A stretch of 64,000 nt of DNA from Rudanella sp031411995 (GTDB taxonomy: Bacteria > Bacteroidota > Bacteroidia > Cytophagales > Spirosomataceae): assembly GCA_031411995.1 (NCBI GenBank), contig JANOCD010000051.1, forward strand, positions 7,067 to 71,066, given 5' to 3'. This document shows positions 9,692 through 17,898 of the stretch, in pieces (position 1 is the first letter of the stretch; each line of letters begins with the position of its first letter). The position numbers were made by a program, and so were the translations under genes. The notes below the pieces were generated by a model. It did no database searches. It was not told the DNA's origin and saw only the letters and a program-made list of their open reading frames with translations.

Positions 9692-11315
9692 TTCCTCGGT
9701 GGTGAGCAACGCCAACAGTGTGGGAATGTCGTTTGCGCCCGACCTGAACCGAACACCCACGTTTTTTGTGGGGAAACTGCACCGCAAATTAGCCTTTCGC
9801 GAGGCCATTTCGGCCCTGCACGAGGTGGTGGTGTCGGATATGCGCTACCAGCCACGCGACAAAACGGCCTACAAAGAATGGGCCGCCAAACAGGAATCCA
9901 TCTGGCTCGCCGAGTACATGAGCGACAAAGATATGGACTCTGCCAAAGACCGGATTGCCGTGTTGAAAGGCGAATTGGAGACGGTTCACCGACGACGCGC
10001 CCAGATTACGCAACCGTTTTATACCGCTCGAAAAACCTATTTCGATTACCTCTACAAGAAGGACTTAGATGCGTGGTACGTGCTTGACCCCGTGATTACG
10101 GTGCATCCTGATGAGGTATTTTTCGAGTGTTTTTCGGAAGATGAGTCGTCGTATGGAAAACTTTCGGCTAATTACAACGTGTTCAACCACATCAGCGAGT
10201 TTGCTTGTGGCACCACCAACATCGACTATTCGAGTTCGCTGTATAACGAGTTTCAGAAAATTCGCGACTACAAAGAGACCGATTTCAGCATCGACCCCAG
10301 CGGTTTCGAGGTCCAAACAACGGGCGAAGAGTCATACAAAGAAGAAAAAATTGACCTGCCCGACTCTTGGGTTCGGGGCTTTTTGCAGGTGAGTTCGGCA
10401 ATGACCCTGCCCACCACCAAACTGACTTTGCACCCAATGGACATGTATGGAATCTGTTCGCTGTTGCGCCGGTTCAAAGAAAAAGTCGGGCCGCGTTCCA
10501 TCCGGTTTCAGCTCACGCCCGGCCAACCCATCAAGCTGGTATTCGATCCCTGGGGCAAAGAACTGGTGTGTGCCCGTTCCATTTATCAGGGTGCGGAAGC
10601 CACCGAAATTCGGATTTGGGGCCGCCGACGGTTGATGATTCTGGAACGGCTGATTCCGATTGCCCGCTCGTTCACCGTGCATTTGCTGGGATCGGGAATG
10701 CCTTCTTTTTATGTGGCCGATCTTGGCGATATGAGTTTCACGCTCGGCTTGTCGGGCTGGTCGGCCAACGATTGGTCGCGCTTGGGCAACTTCGATTTAA
10801 TGGCTCCCCGTGGCGAGGTTTCGCCCGAAACGGCCAAACGGGTGTTCGATGCCCTGCGCGAAAACTGGGTCGAAAAGCCACAATCCCTGGCCCAACGGCT
10901 GGGGTTAGACACCAAAACAGTGCTGGCTGCATTAGGCACCTATACCCAGGCCGGACGAGCCATTTTCGACCTGCAACGGGGCGTTTATCGCGTTCGAGAA
11001 CTGACCCAAGATCCGTTGCCGATGGAACAACTACGGTTCAGCAACCCCCGAGAAGCCGATGCTAACGACTTCGTGACCAAAGACTTGGTTTTGGTTCAGT
11101 CGGAGCAAACGGCAGCGGGGTTGAAACTGTGGGGCTTTGTTCGCGCACCAGGCTTAACCGTTGAACCGACGTTGTTAATTGATGCCGACGAGCGAGTTAG
11201 TGAGGGCACTTGTCAGTGCAATTTTGCCCGGCAAAACGGTCTCCGCCAAGGCCCCTGCGAACACCAGTTGGCGTTGCGAATCGCACATCGAGAGAAGGGA
11301 ATTGTATCTATTTGA
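9663..11315 (+). CDS. Winged-helix SWIM zinc-finger protein (WHSWIM), retron accessory protein
   Basis: 550 aa. A SWIM zinc finger CxC-x12-CxH is visible at C517, C519, C532 and H534 (TCQCNFA, then GPCEHQL). Before it, residues 385-450 form a winged helix-turn-helix (SPETAKRVFDALRENW to GRAIFDLQRGVYRVREL). The N-terminal 370 residues are helical with a charged segment at about 90-125 and have no domain I can name. SWIM fingers bind DNA or protein partners. ATG 9663 lies inside the WGR gene (29-bp overlap), so the two proteins are probably made together. The protein matches the WHSWIM partner known from type XIII retrons. The retron RNA begins about 60 bp after its stop codon. Confidence 0.88.
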   Translation: MIANYKFSGSSSVVSNANSVGMSFAPDLNRTPTFFVGKLHRKLAFREAISALHEVVVSDMRYQPRDKTAYKEWAAKQESIWLAEYMSDKDMDSAKDRIAVLKGELETVHRRRAQITQPFYTARKTYFDYLYKKDLDAWYVLDPVITVHPDEVFFECFSEDESSYGKLSANYNVFNHISEFACGTTNIDYSSSLYNEFQKIRDYKETDFSIDPSGFEVQTTGEESYKEEKIDLPDSWVRGFLQVSSAMTLPTTKLTLHPMDMYGICSLLRRFKEKVGPRSIRFQLTPGQPIKLVFDPWGKELVCARSIYQGAEATEIRIWGRRRLMILERLIPIARSFTVHLLGSGMPSFYVADLGDMSFTLGLSGWSANDWSRLGNFDLMAPRGEVSPETAKRVFDALRENWVEKPQSLAQRLGLDTKTVLAALGTYTQAGRAIFDLQRGVYRVRELTQDPLPMEQLRFSNPREADANDFVTKDLVLVQSEQTAAGLKLWGFVRAPGLTVEPTLLIDADERVSEGTCQCNFARQNGLRQGPCEHQLALRIAHREKGIVSI

Positions 11316-11327
11316 CTCAGTTTTCAC

Positions 11328-11358
11328 TTGTAAAAATCCGAATTGAATGGTATATTGC
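11328..11358 (+). promoter_or_regulatory. Candidate promoter of the retron non-coding RNA
   Basis: TTG (11328-11330), a 20-bp spacer and TATATTGC (11351-11358) are identical in spacing and -7 sequence to the element before the WGR gene. Transcription would start near 11364, about 11 nt before the a1 repeat, which is where a retron RNA should begin. Confidence 0.55.
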
Positions 11359-11374
11359 AGTGCATAACAAACAG

Positions 11375-11626
11375 CGATAAAGCGGTGCGAAGCCGGGCGC
11401 AAGACCTTGCGTTTCCTTCGGGAAAAGAACGATGTTTCGTCGTTCAAGACCAATGACTTCACACGCATCACTACGTGCAATCGTTATTATGGGGGGCTCA
11501 CACTAGGTGTGCTTTCCCGGTAAAGACCCTGCGGGCCGGAAAACACACCTAGTGTGGCCCCCCGGAGTTGATTGACGTAGTCCTGAGTTTGTTCGAAGGC
11601 CGCCCTGGCTTCGTTCCGCTTTATCG
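11375..11626 (+). ncRNA. Retron msr-msd RNA
   Basis: The gap between the WHSWIM and RT genes folds as a retron RNA. The ends pair: a1 (11375-11399) and a2 (11601-11626) share 11, 7 and 5 bp blocks (CGATAAAGCGG, CGAAGCC and GGGCG with their complements) separated by one 2-nt mismatch and one bulge. Three small hairpins follow a1: 11398-11411, 11412-11425 (TTCG loop) and 11427-11445. The msd is one long hairpin: arms 11491-11520 and 11536-11563 pair almost completely, capped by a 15-nt loop. Its base is closed by 11470-11482 with 11570-11581 (12 bp, one bulged G). The branching G and the exact cDNA ends cannot be fixed from sequence alone; the AGC at the end of a1 is one candidate site. Confidence 0.85.
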
Positions 11627-11688
11627 ACTATGCCCTGCTGCCTCTTCGGTTCTTAAACCACCCCGGCCCCGGCCTCCCTTTTCATCGC

Positions 11689-13161
11689 ATGACCCGACAG
11701 GAAATTTACGACCGCGTTCGCGAAATGGGTTCGCGTGATGCCTATGTACTGACCGAAATGAAGCGGCTCGGTTTCTGGAACGAACAGGAACAACCCCGCG
11801 AACCGGCCGAACTGATTGAGCGCGAAGCCGCCCTCCAACGCGAACTGGCCGAACTGCTGGCCCAACAAAAACGCTACGAAAGTCGGCAGGCAATGCTGAC
11901 CGAAATGCGGCAGGTGCGCATGGCCGAGGCCAAAAAACGACGCGAGGAAACCAAACAAAGGCAGGAACAGAAACGACAGGCACGGGCAACGGCCTGGCAG
12001 ACCCAACAACGCCAACAAATCACCTATCTGGGCGCAGGCGTGTCGGGTGGCCTGAACTATACCGAAGCCGAAACTCCAAAACTAGCTCAATTTGGTCTGC
12101 CCAATTTCGAGAGTCCGCTGGCTTTGGCTGGGGCCATGGACATGACGTTGGGGCGTTTGCGGTTCCTGACGTTTAACCGAAAAGTAGCCAAACTGTCGCA
12201 CTACAAACGGTTTCAGTTGCCCAAAAAATCGGGTGGCAAACGGACGATCTCGGCCCCGATACCGCACCTGAAAAATGCTCAATATTGGGTACTGGAGCAT
12301 ATTCTGAACCTTGTTCAACCCACCGAACACGCTCATGGCTTCGTGGCCGAACGGTCAATCGTGACCAATGCAACCCCACACGTTGGCCGTGATGTGGTGG
12401 TGAACATCGACCTGAAAGATTTCTTCCCGACCATTACCTATCGGCGCGTGAAAGGGTTGTTTGTTGCCCTCGGTTACGCCGAATCAATTGCCACCATTCT
12501 GGCCCTGCTCTGCACCGAACCCGACACCGATTTAGTGGAATTAGACGGGCAAAAATACCACGTTGCCAAAGGCGAACGGACCCTCCCTCAAGGCGCACCC
12601 ACCAGCCCGGCTCTCACCAACCTGCTGGCCTACCGGCTCGACCGACGACTTCGGGGCGTGGCCGACAAATTCGGGTTTACCTATACTCGCTATGCCGACG
12701 ACTTGACCTTTTCGGCCTCCAACGAAGCGGCTGGGCGGGTGGGTCAGTTATTGTGGAGCGTTCGGCAAGTGATTGATGGCGAAGGGTTTGTGATTCACCC
12801 CGGCAAGCTGCACGTCATGCGAAAGGGTCGTCAGCAAAAGGTTACGGGTATTGTGGTGAACGACCAGCCGGGCATTGACCGGGCCACCTTGCGGAAGTTT
12901 CGGGCCTTGCTGCACCAGATCGGGCAGTCGGGTTGGGATGGCAAACGGTGGGGCAAGGGCGAGGTGCACAACTCGGTGATGGGCTTCGCCAATTTTGTGG
13001 CGATGGTGAAACCCGAACAAGGCGAGGCCCTCCGACAGCAGGTAAACATACTGATGGGTCAACCGGCAAAACAACCCAAACTTCCCAAAACCGAACCTAT
13101 TCCTCCCACCGAAAACCCGCCCACGCCCCCCATTTCAGAGGATTGGTGGAACGTGTTATGA
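11689..13161 (+). CDS. Retron reverse transcriptase
   Basis: 490 aa. It copies the msd part of the upstream RNA into single-stranded DNA. Retron-specific marks are present: NATPH (N227-H231, the NAxxH motif of region X) and VTG (V385-G387, region Y). Catalytic residues are visible in NIDLKDFF (D241) and YADD (Y335-D338), with QGAPTSP at 301-307. There is no maturase or endonuclease domain. The N-terminal 140 residues are an extension with a charged coiled coil at about 38-115 (rich in E, R, Q and K). The C-terminus is a Pro-rich tail from about 458. Most retron RTs are nearer 300-350 aa, so the extension is notable. The start lies 62 bp after a2, the normal retron layout. Confidence 0.95.
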   Translation: MTRQEIYDRVREMGSRDAYVLTEMKRLGFWNEQEQPREPAELIEREAALQRELAELLAQQKRYESRQAMLTEMRQVRMAEAKKRREETKQRQEQKRQARATAWQTQQRQQITYLGAGVSGGLNYTEAETPKLAQFGLPNFESPLALAGAMDMTLGRLRFLTFNRKVAKLSHYKRFQLPKKSGGKRTISAPIPHLKNAQYWVLEHILNLVQPTEHAHGFVAERSIVTNATPHVGRDVVVNIDLKDFFPTITYRRVKGLFVALGYAESIATILALLCTEPDTDLVELDGQKYHVAKGERTLPQGAPTSPALTNLLAYRLDRRLRGVADKFGFTYTRYADDLTFSASNEAAGRVGQLLWSVRQVIDGEGFVIHPGKLHVMRKGRQQKVTGIVVNDQPGIDRATLRKFRALLHQIGQSGWDGKRWGKGEVHNSVMGFANFVAMVKPEQGEALRQQVNILMGQPAKQPKLPKTEPIPPTENPPTPPISEDWWNVL

Positions 13162-13224
13162 AGTCCTGTGCATAAGGTTCTTCCAGTTTAATCAACCATT
13201 TCAAGAAGTGGGAGTTTTTCCTTT

Positions 13225-13863
13225 ATGGCCAATACTCCCACTCATTTTCAGGAAAACGAAACACCCCGAATCGAGGCTTTCAGCGATGGAGTTTTTGCCA
13301 TCGACATCACCTTGCTGACGTTTGAATTGAAAGCACCGGCCTTCAAGGAGGAATATACCAGCCATACATTGCTACTGGCATTGCTGGCTCAATGGCCCAT
13401 GTATCTGGCTTACCTGCTCAGTTTTGGCACCATTTTCATTATCTGGGTGAACCACCACCGTATGTTCAACGTGGTGCGCCGAAGCGATTCCACGTTCCTG
13501 TATCTGAATGGATTGCTACTGCTTCTAGTCAGTTTAATTCCGTTTACCACCAATATTCTGGCCAAATATATTCAGACCTCGGCCACCGAACTGTCCACCA
13601 TTATTTCGATGCTCCTGTTCGGAGGAATCACGGGCACGCTGCTCCAGATGTGGAAACACGCCACTGACAACTTCCACCTGCTTAAACGGCCTGCTGCTGA
13701 TGTACGGATAATCACCGTCAGCCAGGGCCTGCTAATCAGCACTTCCGTGTATATGATTGCCGCCCTGATTGCCCTGATTTTTCCAACCCTGAGCATACTA
13801 ATTAGCCTTGCCATGATCGTTTATCTGGCACGACTGAAGTATCACCGGGAGAAAGTCGTTTAG
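13225..13863 (+). CDS. TMEM175-family potassium channel-like membrane protein
   Basis: 212 aa. Near the N-terminus is the family signature, EAFSDGVFAIDITLLTFEL (FSDGVFAI), which in TMEM175 lines the pore of a potassium channel. About six membrane segments are visible. Bacterial members have one six-helix repeat and assemble as tetramers. The gene is 63 bp downstream of the retron reverse transcriptase on the same strand and 17 bp before the M23 peptidase gene. It could be read from either, but family knowledge does not link it to retrons. Confidence 0.88.
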   Translation: MANTPTHFQENETPRIEAFSDGVFAIDITLLTFELKAPAFKEEYTSHTLLLALLAQWPMYLAYLLSFGTIFIIWVNHHRMFNVVRRSDSTFLYLNGLLLLLVSLIPFTTNILAKYIQTSATELSTIISMLLFGGITGTLLQMWKHATDNFHLLKRPAADVRIITVSQGLLISTSVYMIAALIALIFPTLSILISLAMIVYLARLKYHREKVV

Positions 13864-13880
13864 TTTCTTACTGACCAACC

Positions 13881-15212
13881 ATGAGACGTTTTTTGAAGTT
13901 TGCATTGATACTAAGTTTGATCGTTTCCATTGCCGCCTGCACCAGCACGGGGCCTGCCGGTGGTTTGTTTCAGGCGGCATCCCCCCACGAACAATACGAA
14001 CGCTCACTCACCGAGGCCAAACTGAACCGCACTGCCCTCGGTCGCGATTGGGTGGCTGCCGGGCAACGTGCCTTACGTGATTCCTTGAAAATCACGTCGC
14101 CCTATCGCGAGAGCGGCTATTTTGCGGCCAACCGCCCGTTTGCAATCGGCTACCGGATCAATGGGCAACGCGGTGATCGGTTCACCATTCGGGTTGAGGT
14201 GCAGGGTCAGCAGGAGGCTTCCATGTTTATTGATGTATTCGCCCTCAATGAGCGCAACCAACCTGACCGAACGCTGTCGGCCAAAGCGGATACGAATGTG
14301 CTTAATTGGGAGGTTCGGCGCACCCAAACGCACCTGATTCGCATTCAGCCCGAACTCCTGCGGTCGGGTCGGTATGTGCTAACGGTGACCCGTGAGCCGA
14401 TGTTGAGTTTCCCGGTGAAGGGGTTGAGTAGCAAGCAAATCAGCAGCTATTTTGGGGTTCCCCGCGACGGGGGCCGACGGCGGCACGAGGGAGTCGATAT
14501 TTTTGCCCCACGCGGAACGCCCGCTTTGGCCGGGTCCGATGGCGTTATTTCCCGGGTAGGAACAAATGAACTCGGTGGTAATGTGGTGTTTCTGTCCGAC
14601 AATGCCCGCAACCAAAACCTATACTACGCCCACCTCGACCGTGCCAACGTGACCGACGGACAGCGCGTATCGGTGGGCGATACCATTGGCTTTGTGGGCA
14701 ACACTGGGAACGCCCGCACCACAGGGCCACACCTTCATTTTGGGATTTACACCTTTGGCGAAGGAGCCGTTGACCCCTTGCCCTACATCCGGCTTGGCAC
14801 CGGCCCTGCCCGGCAAGACCCCCTGGCACCCACGCGCTTAGGCGACTCCGTGCGGGTGAGCGCAACGCGGGCGGTGGTGCGATTGGCCCCAAACGGCGAT
14901 GCACCCATCATACAGGAACTCCCCCGATCGTCGGGGTTGATTTTGCTGGGAGGCACCGCCGTTTGGCTCCGCGTCGAACTCCCCGACGGACGCATGGGCT
15001 ACGTGACGAACACCTCCGTTGAATCGGCGGTGAAATCGCTCCGTCGGGTGCCACTCCCCCGCCCCACCGACCTGCTCGATGCTGCCGACCCAAGAGCCGC
15101 CGTCATTCAGGAACTCCCCGGCAACACCGTGGTTGAGGTGCTGGCCCTCGCGGGTAATTTCCAGTTAGTCCGGGTTTCGGGGGGTGTTACGGGTTGGATT
15201 GTGAGGACTTGA
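13881..15212 (+). CDS. M23 family peptidase lipoprotein with C-terminal SH3-like domains
   Basis: 443 aa. A lipoprotein signal ends at SIAAC (about residue 20). Residues 190-305 hold a LytM/M23 zinc peptidase with H202 and D206 (HEGVD) and H284/H286 (HLHF), so all main ligands are present and it should cleave peptidoglycan cross-links. Two bacterial SH3-like segments follow at about 325-385 and 395-443 (GYVTNTS, VTGWIVRT), which may bind the cell wall. Between the signal and the peptidase is a beta-rich domain of about 150 residues. It lies 17 bp after the TMEM175 gene, probably co-transcribed. Confidence 0.9.
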   Translation: MRRFLKFALILSLIVSIAACTSTGPAGGLFQAASPHEQYERSLTEAKLNRTALGRDWVAAGQRALRDSLKITSPYRESGYFAANRPFAIGYRINGQRGDRFTIRVEVQGQQEASMFIDVFALNERNQPDRTLSAKADTNVLNWEVRRTQTHLIRIQPELLRSGRYVLTVTREPMLSFPVKGLSSKQISSYFGVPRDGGRRRHEGVDIFAPRGTPALAGSDGVISRVGTNELGGNVVFLSDNARNQNLYYAHLDRANVTDGQRVSVGDTIGFVGNTGNARTTGPHLHFGIYTFGEGAVDPLPYIRLGTGPARQDPLAPTRLGDSVRVSATRAVVRLAPNGDAPIIQELPRSSGLILLGGTAVWLRVELPDGRMGYVTNTSVESAVKSLRRVPLPRPTDLLDAADPRAAVIQELPGNTVVEVLALAGNFQLVRVSGGVTGWIVRT

Positions 15213-15283
15213 ATAGCTTACATAAACTGAGGAAGAGATGCTCCCATACTAATGGCTATTCTTTGAGTCCCAGCCAATGTTTG

Positions 15284-15291
15284 TATCTTTG
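15284..15291 (+). promoter_or_regulatory. Promoter -7 element for the FkbM gene
   Basis: TATCTTTG fits TAnnTTTG, with TTG at 15263-15265 (18-bp spacer). The start codon is 40 bp downstream. Confidence 0.55.
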
Positions 15292-15331
15292 TATTACCTA
15301 TTTTTGAATTTACTCATTAAAATGAAAGGCT

Positions 15332-16156
15332 ATGTTCAGTTACATAAAGCGTAAGTTGGAGAAAATCAGACAGAAGAAAACCTTCAAGGAATATGGGTAT
15401 GAAATCAAAACATTTTCTATCGAGGGGATTGGTGAGGTAGAGTATGCTCAGTGGCAACACCCTCTTGAAGGGCCTAAAAGCATCACAAAATCACAGGTTG
15501 ATTTTTACCGTGGGCTTACAAAGGAAGGGGGATTTATAATCGACATTGGTGCTCACACTGGCGACACGACTGTTCCCATGAGTTTAGCAGTGGGGCCAAA
15601 AGGCTTGGTACTTGGTGTTGAACCAAACAAATATGTGTATAAAATCCTGGCTAAGAACGCACAACTTAATCCTAATCTAACGCGCATTGTGCCATTGCCT
15701 TTTGCCGCTACAGCTAAGGACGGTGAGTTTACGTTTAATTACTCAGATGCCTCATTCTGTAATGGTGGTTTTCTGTCTGAAATTGAAAATACAAGTCATG
15801 GCCATAGTTATACACTGCCCATTGTCGGCAAAAACATGGAGCGCTACCTGTACGAAAATTATGGGGATGAGTTAATCAATCTTCAACAGTTGAAGATTGA
15901 TGCAGAGGGGTACGACAAAGAAATTTTAAAAAATTTTTCGATTTTACTCAATGAGTACAAGCCAAATATCATGGCTGAGTGCTATAGAAAGCTGACTCGT
16001 GAAGAACGTGATGAATTATACGATGTAATTGCTGGGTATGGTTATAAACTCTATTATTTAGAGAATTTTGAGTCAGATGGTGAAAAAAGGGAAATCAATA
16101 AATCGGATATGATGGCCCACAAGCACTTCGAGATATTAGCCATCTATGAAAAGTAA
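15332..16156 (+). CDS. FkbM family methyltransferase
   Basis: 274 aa. The SAM-binding motif DIGAHTGDTTVPMSLAVG (about residues 70-87) and the acidic motif GVEPNKY about 20 residues later mark a class I methyltransferase. LKIDAEGYDKEIL near 188 is typical of the FkbM (Methyltransf_21) family, which O-methylates sugars or secondary metabolites. The gene is clearly more AT-rich than its neighbours (runs such as aaattttaaaaaatttttcg), which suggests recent transfer. No glycosyltransferase cluster surrounds it, so its substrate is unknown. Confidence 0.85.
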   Translation: MFSYIKRKLEKIRQKKTFKEYGYEIKTFSIEGIGEVEYAQWQHPLEGPKSITKSQVDFYRGLTKEGGFIIDIGAHTGDTTVPMSLAVGPKGLVLGVEPNKYVYKILAKNAQLNPNLTRIVPLPFAATAKDGEFTFNYSDASFCNGGFLSEIENTSHGHSYTLPIVGKNMERYLYENYGDELINLQQLKIDAEGYDKEILKNFSILLNEYKPNIMAECYRKLTREERDELYDVIAGYGYKLYYLENFESDGEKREINKSDMMAHKHFEILAIYEK

Positions 16157-16247
16157 TGCTGAATTTAAGAACATAAAATCATGTTTGAATTGATTACGCT
16201 AACCATGACTTTATCTTTTGTTGCCCCAAAAAAGATCACTTTATGAA

Positions 16248-16580
16248 CTACGCCTGCTGCAATCCAGCACCCGAAGATAACCAAAAATGCTTTACGGTGT
16301 AGTTCCGCTCTTTCTTCTCAGCCTGCCGTAAATCGAAATTCTGCTGAAGGTTCAGCCAAAGTTGCGGGCTCGTATTGAACGCTTCTGACAGACGCAGGGC
16401 CATTTCGGGAGTGATTCCATGATGCCCATTAATCAACTGGGACAGTGTTTTGCGGCTCACCCCCAAGCCTTTAGCCGCATCGGTTATTGACAGTTCAAGT
16501 GGCTCCAAATACAAGCCCTTCAGCACCTGCCCAGGGTGGGGAGGATTCTTCATAGGATTTTTTACGCGGGTATCTTCCAT
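16248..16580 (-). CDS. higA: HigA-type antitoxin (XRE family)
   Basis: 110 aa. HPGQVLKGLYLEPLELSITD starts a HigA-type helix-turn-helix (AAKGLGVSRKTLSQLINGHH), followed by the family tail SPQLWLNLQQNFDLRQAEKK. It should neutralise the HigB toxin and repress the operon. It is the second gene of the pair, 15 bp after higB, the usual higBA order. The start is ATG 16580-16578; an in-frame ATG nine codons later is also possible. Confidence 0.93.
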   Translation of the reverse strand: MEDTRVKNPMKNPPHPGQVLKGLYLEPLELSITDAAKGLGVSRKTLSQLINGHHGITPEMALRLSEAFNTSPQLWLNLQQNFDLRQAEKKERNYTVKHFWLSSGAGLQQA

Positions 16581-16595
16581 GTTCGTTCTTCTGTT

Positions 16596-16874
16596 TTAAT
16601 GGTAATCCAGATAATCAACGTCAGTCGCTCCTTCATCCTCAAACCTGAAGATGATTCGGTAATTTCCATTGACCTTGACTGACCAAAAATCCTTTAATTC
16701 TCCTGACAATTTGTGTAGGCCGGAACCCGGAAAATCCATATCTTCTGGCTTCGTAGCAGCATCGAGCAAACCCATTATCAAACCAATCTTACCTAACTGC
16801 GATGCCGGCAATTTTGAACCGTCGTCTTTTTGGTAGAACAGGCGCAAAGGCTTGTTTGTGATGCTTTTTATCAT
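16596..16874 (-). CDS. higB: HigB-type toxin (RelE/ParE superfamily mRNA interferase)
   Basis: 92 aa from ATG 16874-16872 (MIKSITNKPLRLFYQKDD). The body has the HigB pattern: KLGKIGLIMGLLDAA-like helix (here QLGKIGLIMGLLDAATK), PGSGLHKLSGELKDFWSVKV and NGNYRIIFRFEDEGATDVDY. These toxins cleave mRNA on the ribosome. A GTG five codons earlier was rejected because it lies next to the palindromic operator. Length and order relative to higA are typical, and no frameshift is seen. Confidence 0.92.
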   Translation of the reverse strand: MIKSITNKPLRLFYQKDDGSKLPASQLGKIGLIMGLLDAATKPEDMDFPGSGLHKLSGELKDFWSVKVNGNYRIIFRFEDEGATDVDYLDYH

Positions 16875-16885
16875 TCGCCAATGTA

Positions 16886-16903
16886 ACACGTTACGTAACG
16901 TGT
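16886..16903. promoter_or_regulatory. higBA operator palindrome
   Basis: ACACGTTACGTAACGTGT is an 18-bp perfect palindrome 12 bp upstream of the higB start. Its position suits autorepression by HigA, alone or with HigB. Confidence 0.75.
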
Positions 16904-16953
16904 GTCAAGCAGATAAAGTTAATATTAGCGTCTTCGCTCCTTTGTATAAACCC

Positions 16954-17898
16954 TCACTTCCTAAAATAAAAAGCGGCCTGATCGCCCTGCTTTTCGCGGT
17001 TCAGGGTTTTGGCGTGGCGTTGATAGGCCCACCTGCGCCATTTGCGACCCAGAAACGATTGAGGTTCGGGCAGGGGTTCATTCATGGCAACGTCTTTTTT
17101 GTATTTATCGCTGATGATGAACTGCGCCCGGTCCGAGTCGTAAATCACATCGGAAAGGGGCAAACCGGCCTGCTCGCCAAGGAGTGTCATGCTTTTTATG
17201 GAGTGCAAAAACAGGTGGCGGGGTGCATCCAGTTGAAACCAGTTTTCGCGGTAGTGTTGCCAGGCAAACGAGCTGACGGTTGGGATACGGATCATGCACA
17301 CGCCCCCCGGAGCCAGCAAACGAGCCACCGCCCGAAGGCTTTCCAGGGGATTTGGGATGTGTTCGAACGAGTGGTTAAACAGAATAATATCCCATTGTCC
17401 GTTCATTTCTTCCACAAATTTCTTCTCGATGATGTAGCCGTTCGCGTATACAATTGGCCCGGCAAACGGGTCGGTGCCGCGCACGTTGGTCATGCCCAAT
17501 TCGTAGAGAGGATACAGAAAAGCTCCTGAACCACAGCCAACGTCTAAAATCCGGGTTGTTTTGGTGAGGTGCAATTGCCCCAGCAGGTTGTATTGAATGG
17601 CCGACAAAAACGGTTTCAGCAGGGGGTTCATTCCCTCATTCGGGAACAACGACGTTGAATAGCGGGCTTTGCGGAAGGCTCCTTTTAAACCCGTAAAAAG
17701 TCCATCGCGAAGGCCTGTGAATCCAATATAGCCTTCGGGGTAAAAATCGGCGAGGTTGGCGGGGACAGTTTCGATTTGCAGACATTCGCAAACGGCACAT
17801 TGAAAATAGGCAAACTCCTCGCGTGTACCCAGCATCATTTCGCGAAAGCAATACCGTTGGTTGTTCTCGACGTTGCCGCACAGCCTGCATGTCATCAT
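16954..17898 (-). CDS. SAM-dependent methyltransferase with N-terminal zinc ribbon
   Basis: 314 aa. The N-terminus has two Cys pairs (CRLCGN and CAVCECL) with the spacing of a small zinc ribbon. A class I methyltransferase follows with motif I DVGCGSGAFLYPL (about residues 118-130) and the HSFEHIPNPLESLRAVARLL segment of Methyltransf_23/11 proteins. A basic C-terminal tail contains KWRRWAYQRHAK. Similar proteins methylate sugars or metabolites in surface polysaccharide clusters; the target here is unknown. It is transcribed alone and its 3' end lies 50 bp from the higBA operator. Confidence 0.85.
   Translation of the reverse strand: MMTCRLCGNVENNQRYCFREMMLGTREEFAYFQCAVCECLQIETVPANLADFYPEGYIGFTGLRDGLFTGLKGAFRKARYSTSLFPNEGMNPLLKPFLSAIQYNLLGQLHLTKTTRILDVGCGSGAFLYPLYELGMTNVRGTDPFAGPIVYANGYIIEKKFVEEMNGQWDIILFNHSFEHIPNPLESLRAVARLLAPGGVCMIRIPTVSSFAWQHYRENWFQLDAPRHLFLHSIKSMTLLGEQAGLPLSDVIYDSDRAQFIISDKYKKDVAMNEPLPEPQSFLGRKWRRWAYQRHAKTLNREKQGDQAAFYFRK

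Noticed and set aside
11689..13161. Group II intron maturase or diversity-generating retroelement RT
   Set aside because: No maturase X or HNH domain, no intron domain V, and no template/variable repeat pair. NAxxH and VTG motifs and the msr-msd RNA point to a retron.
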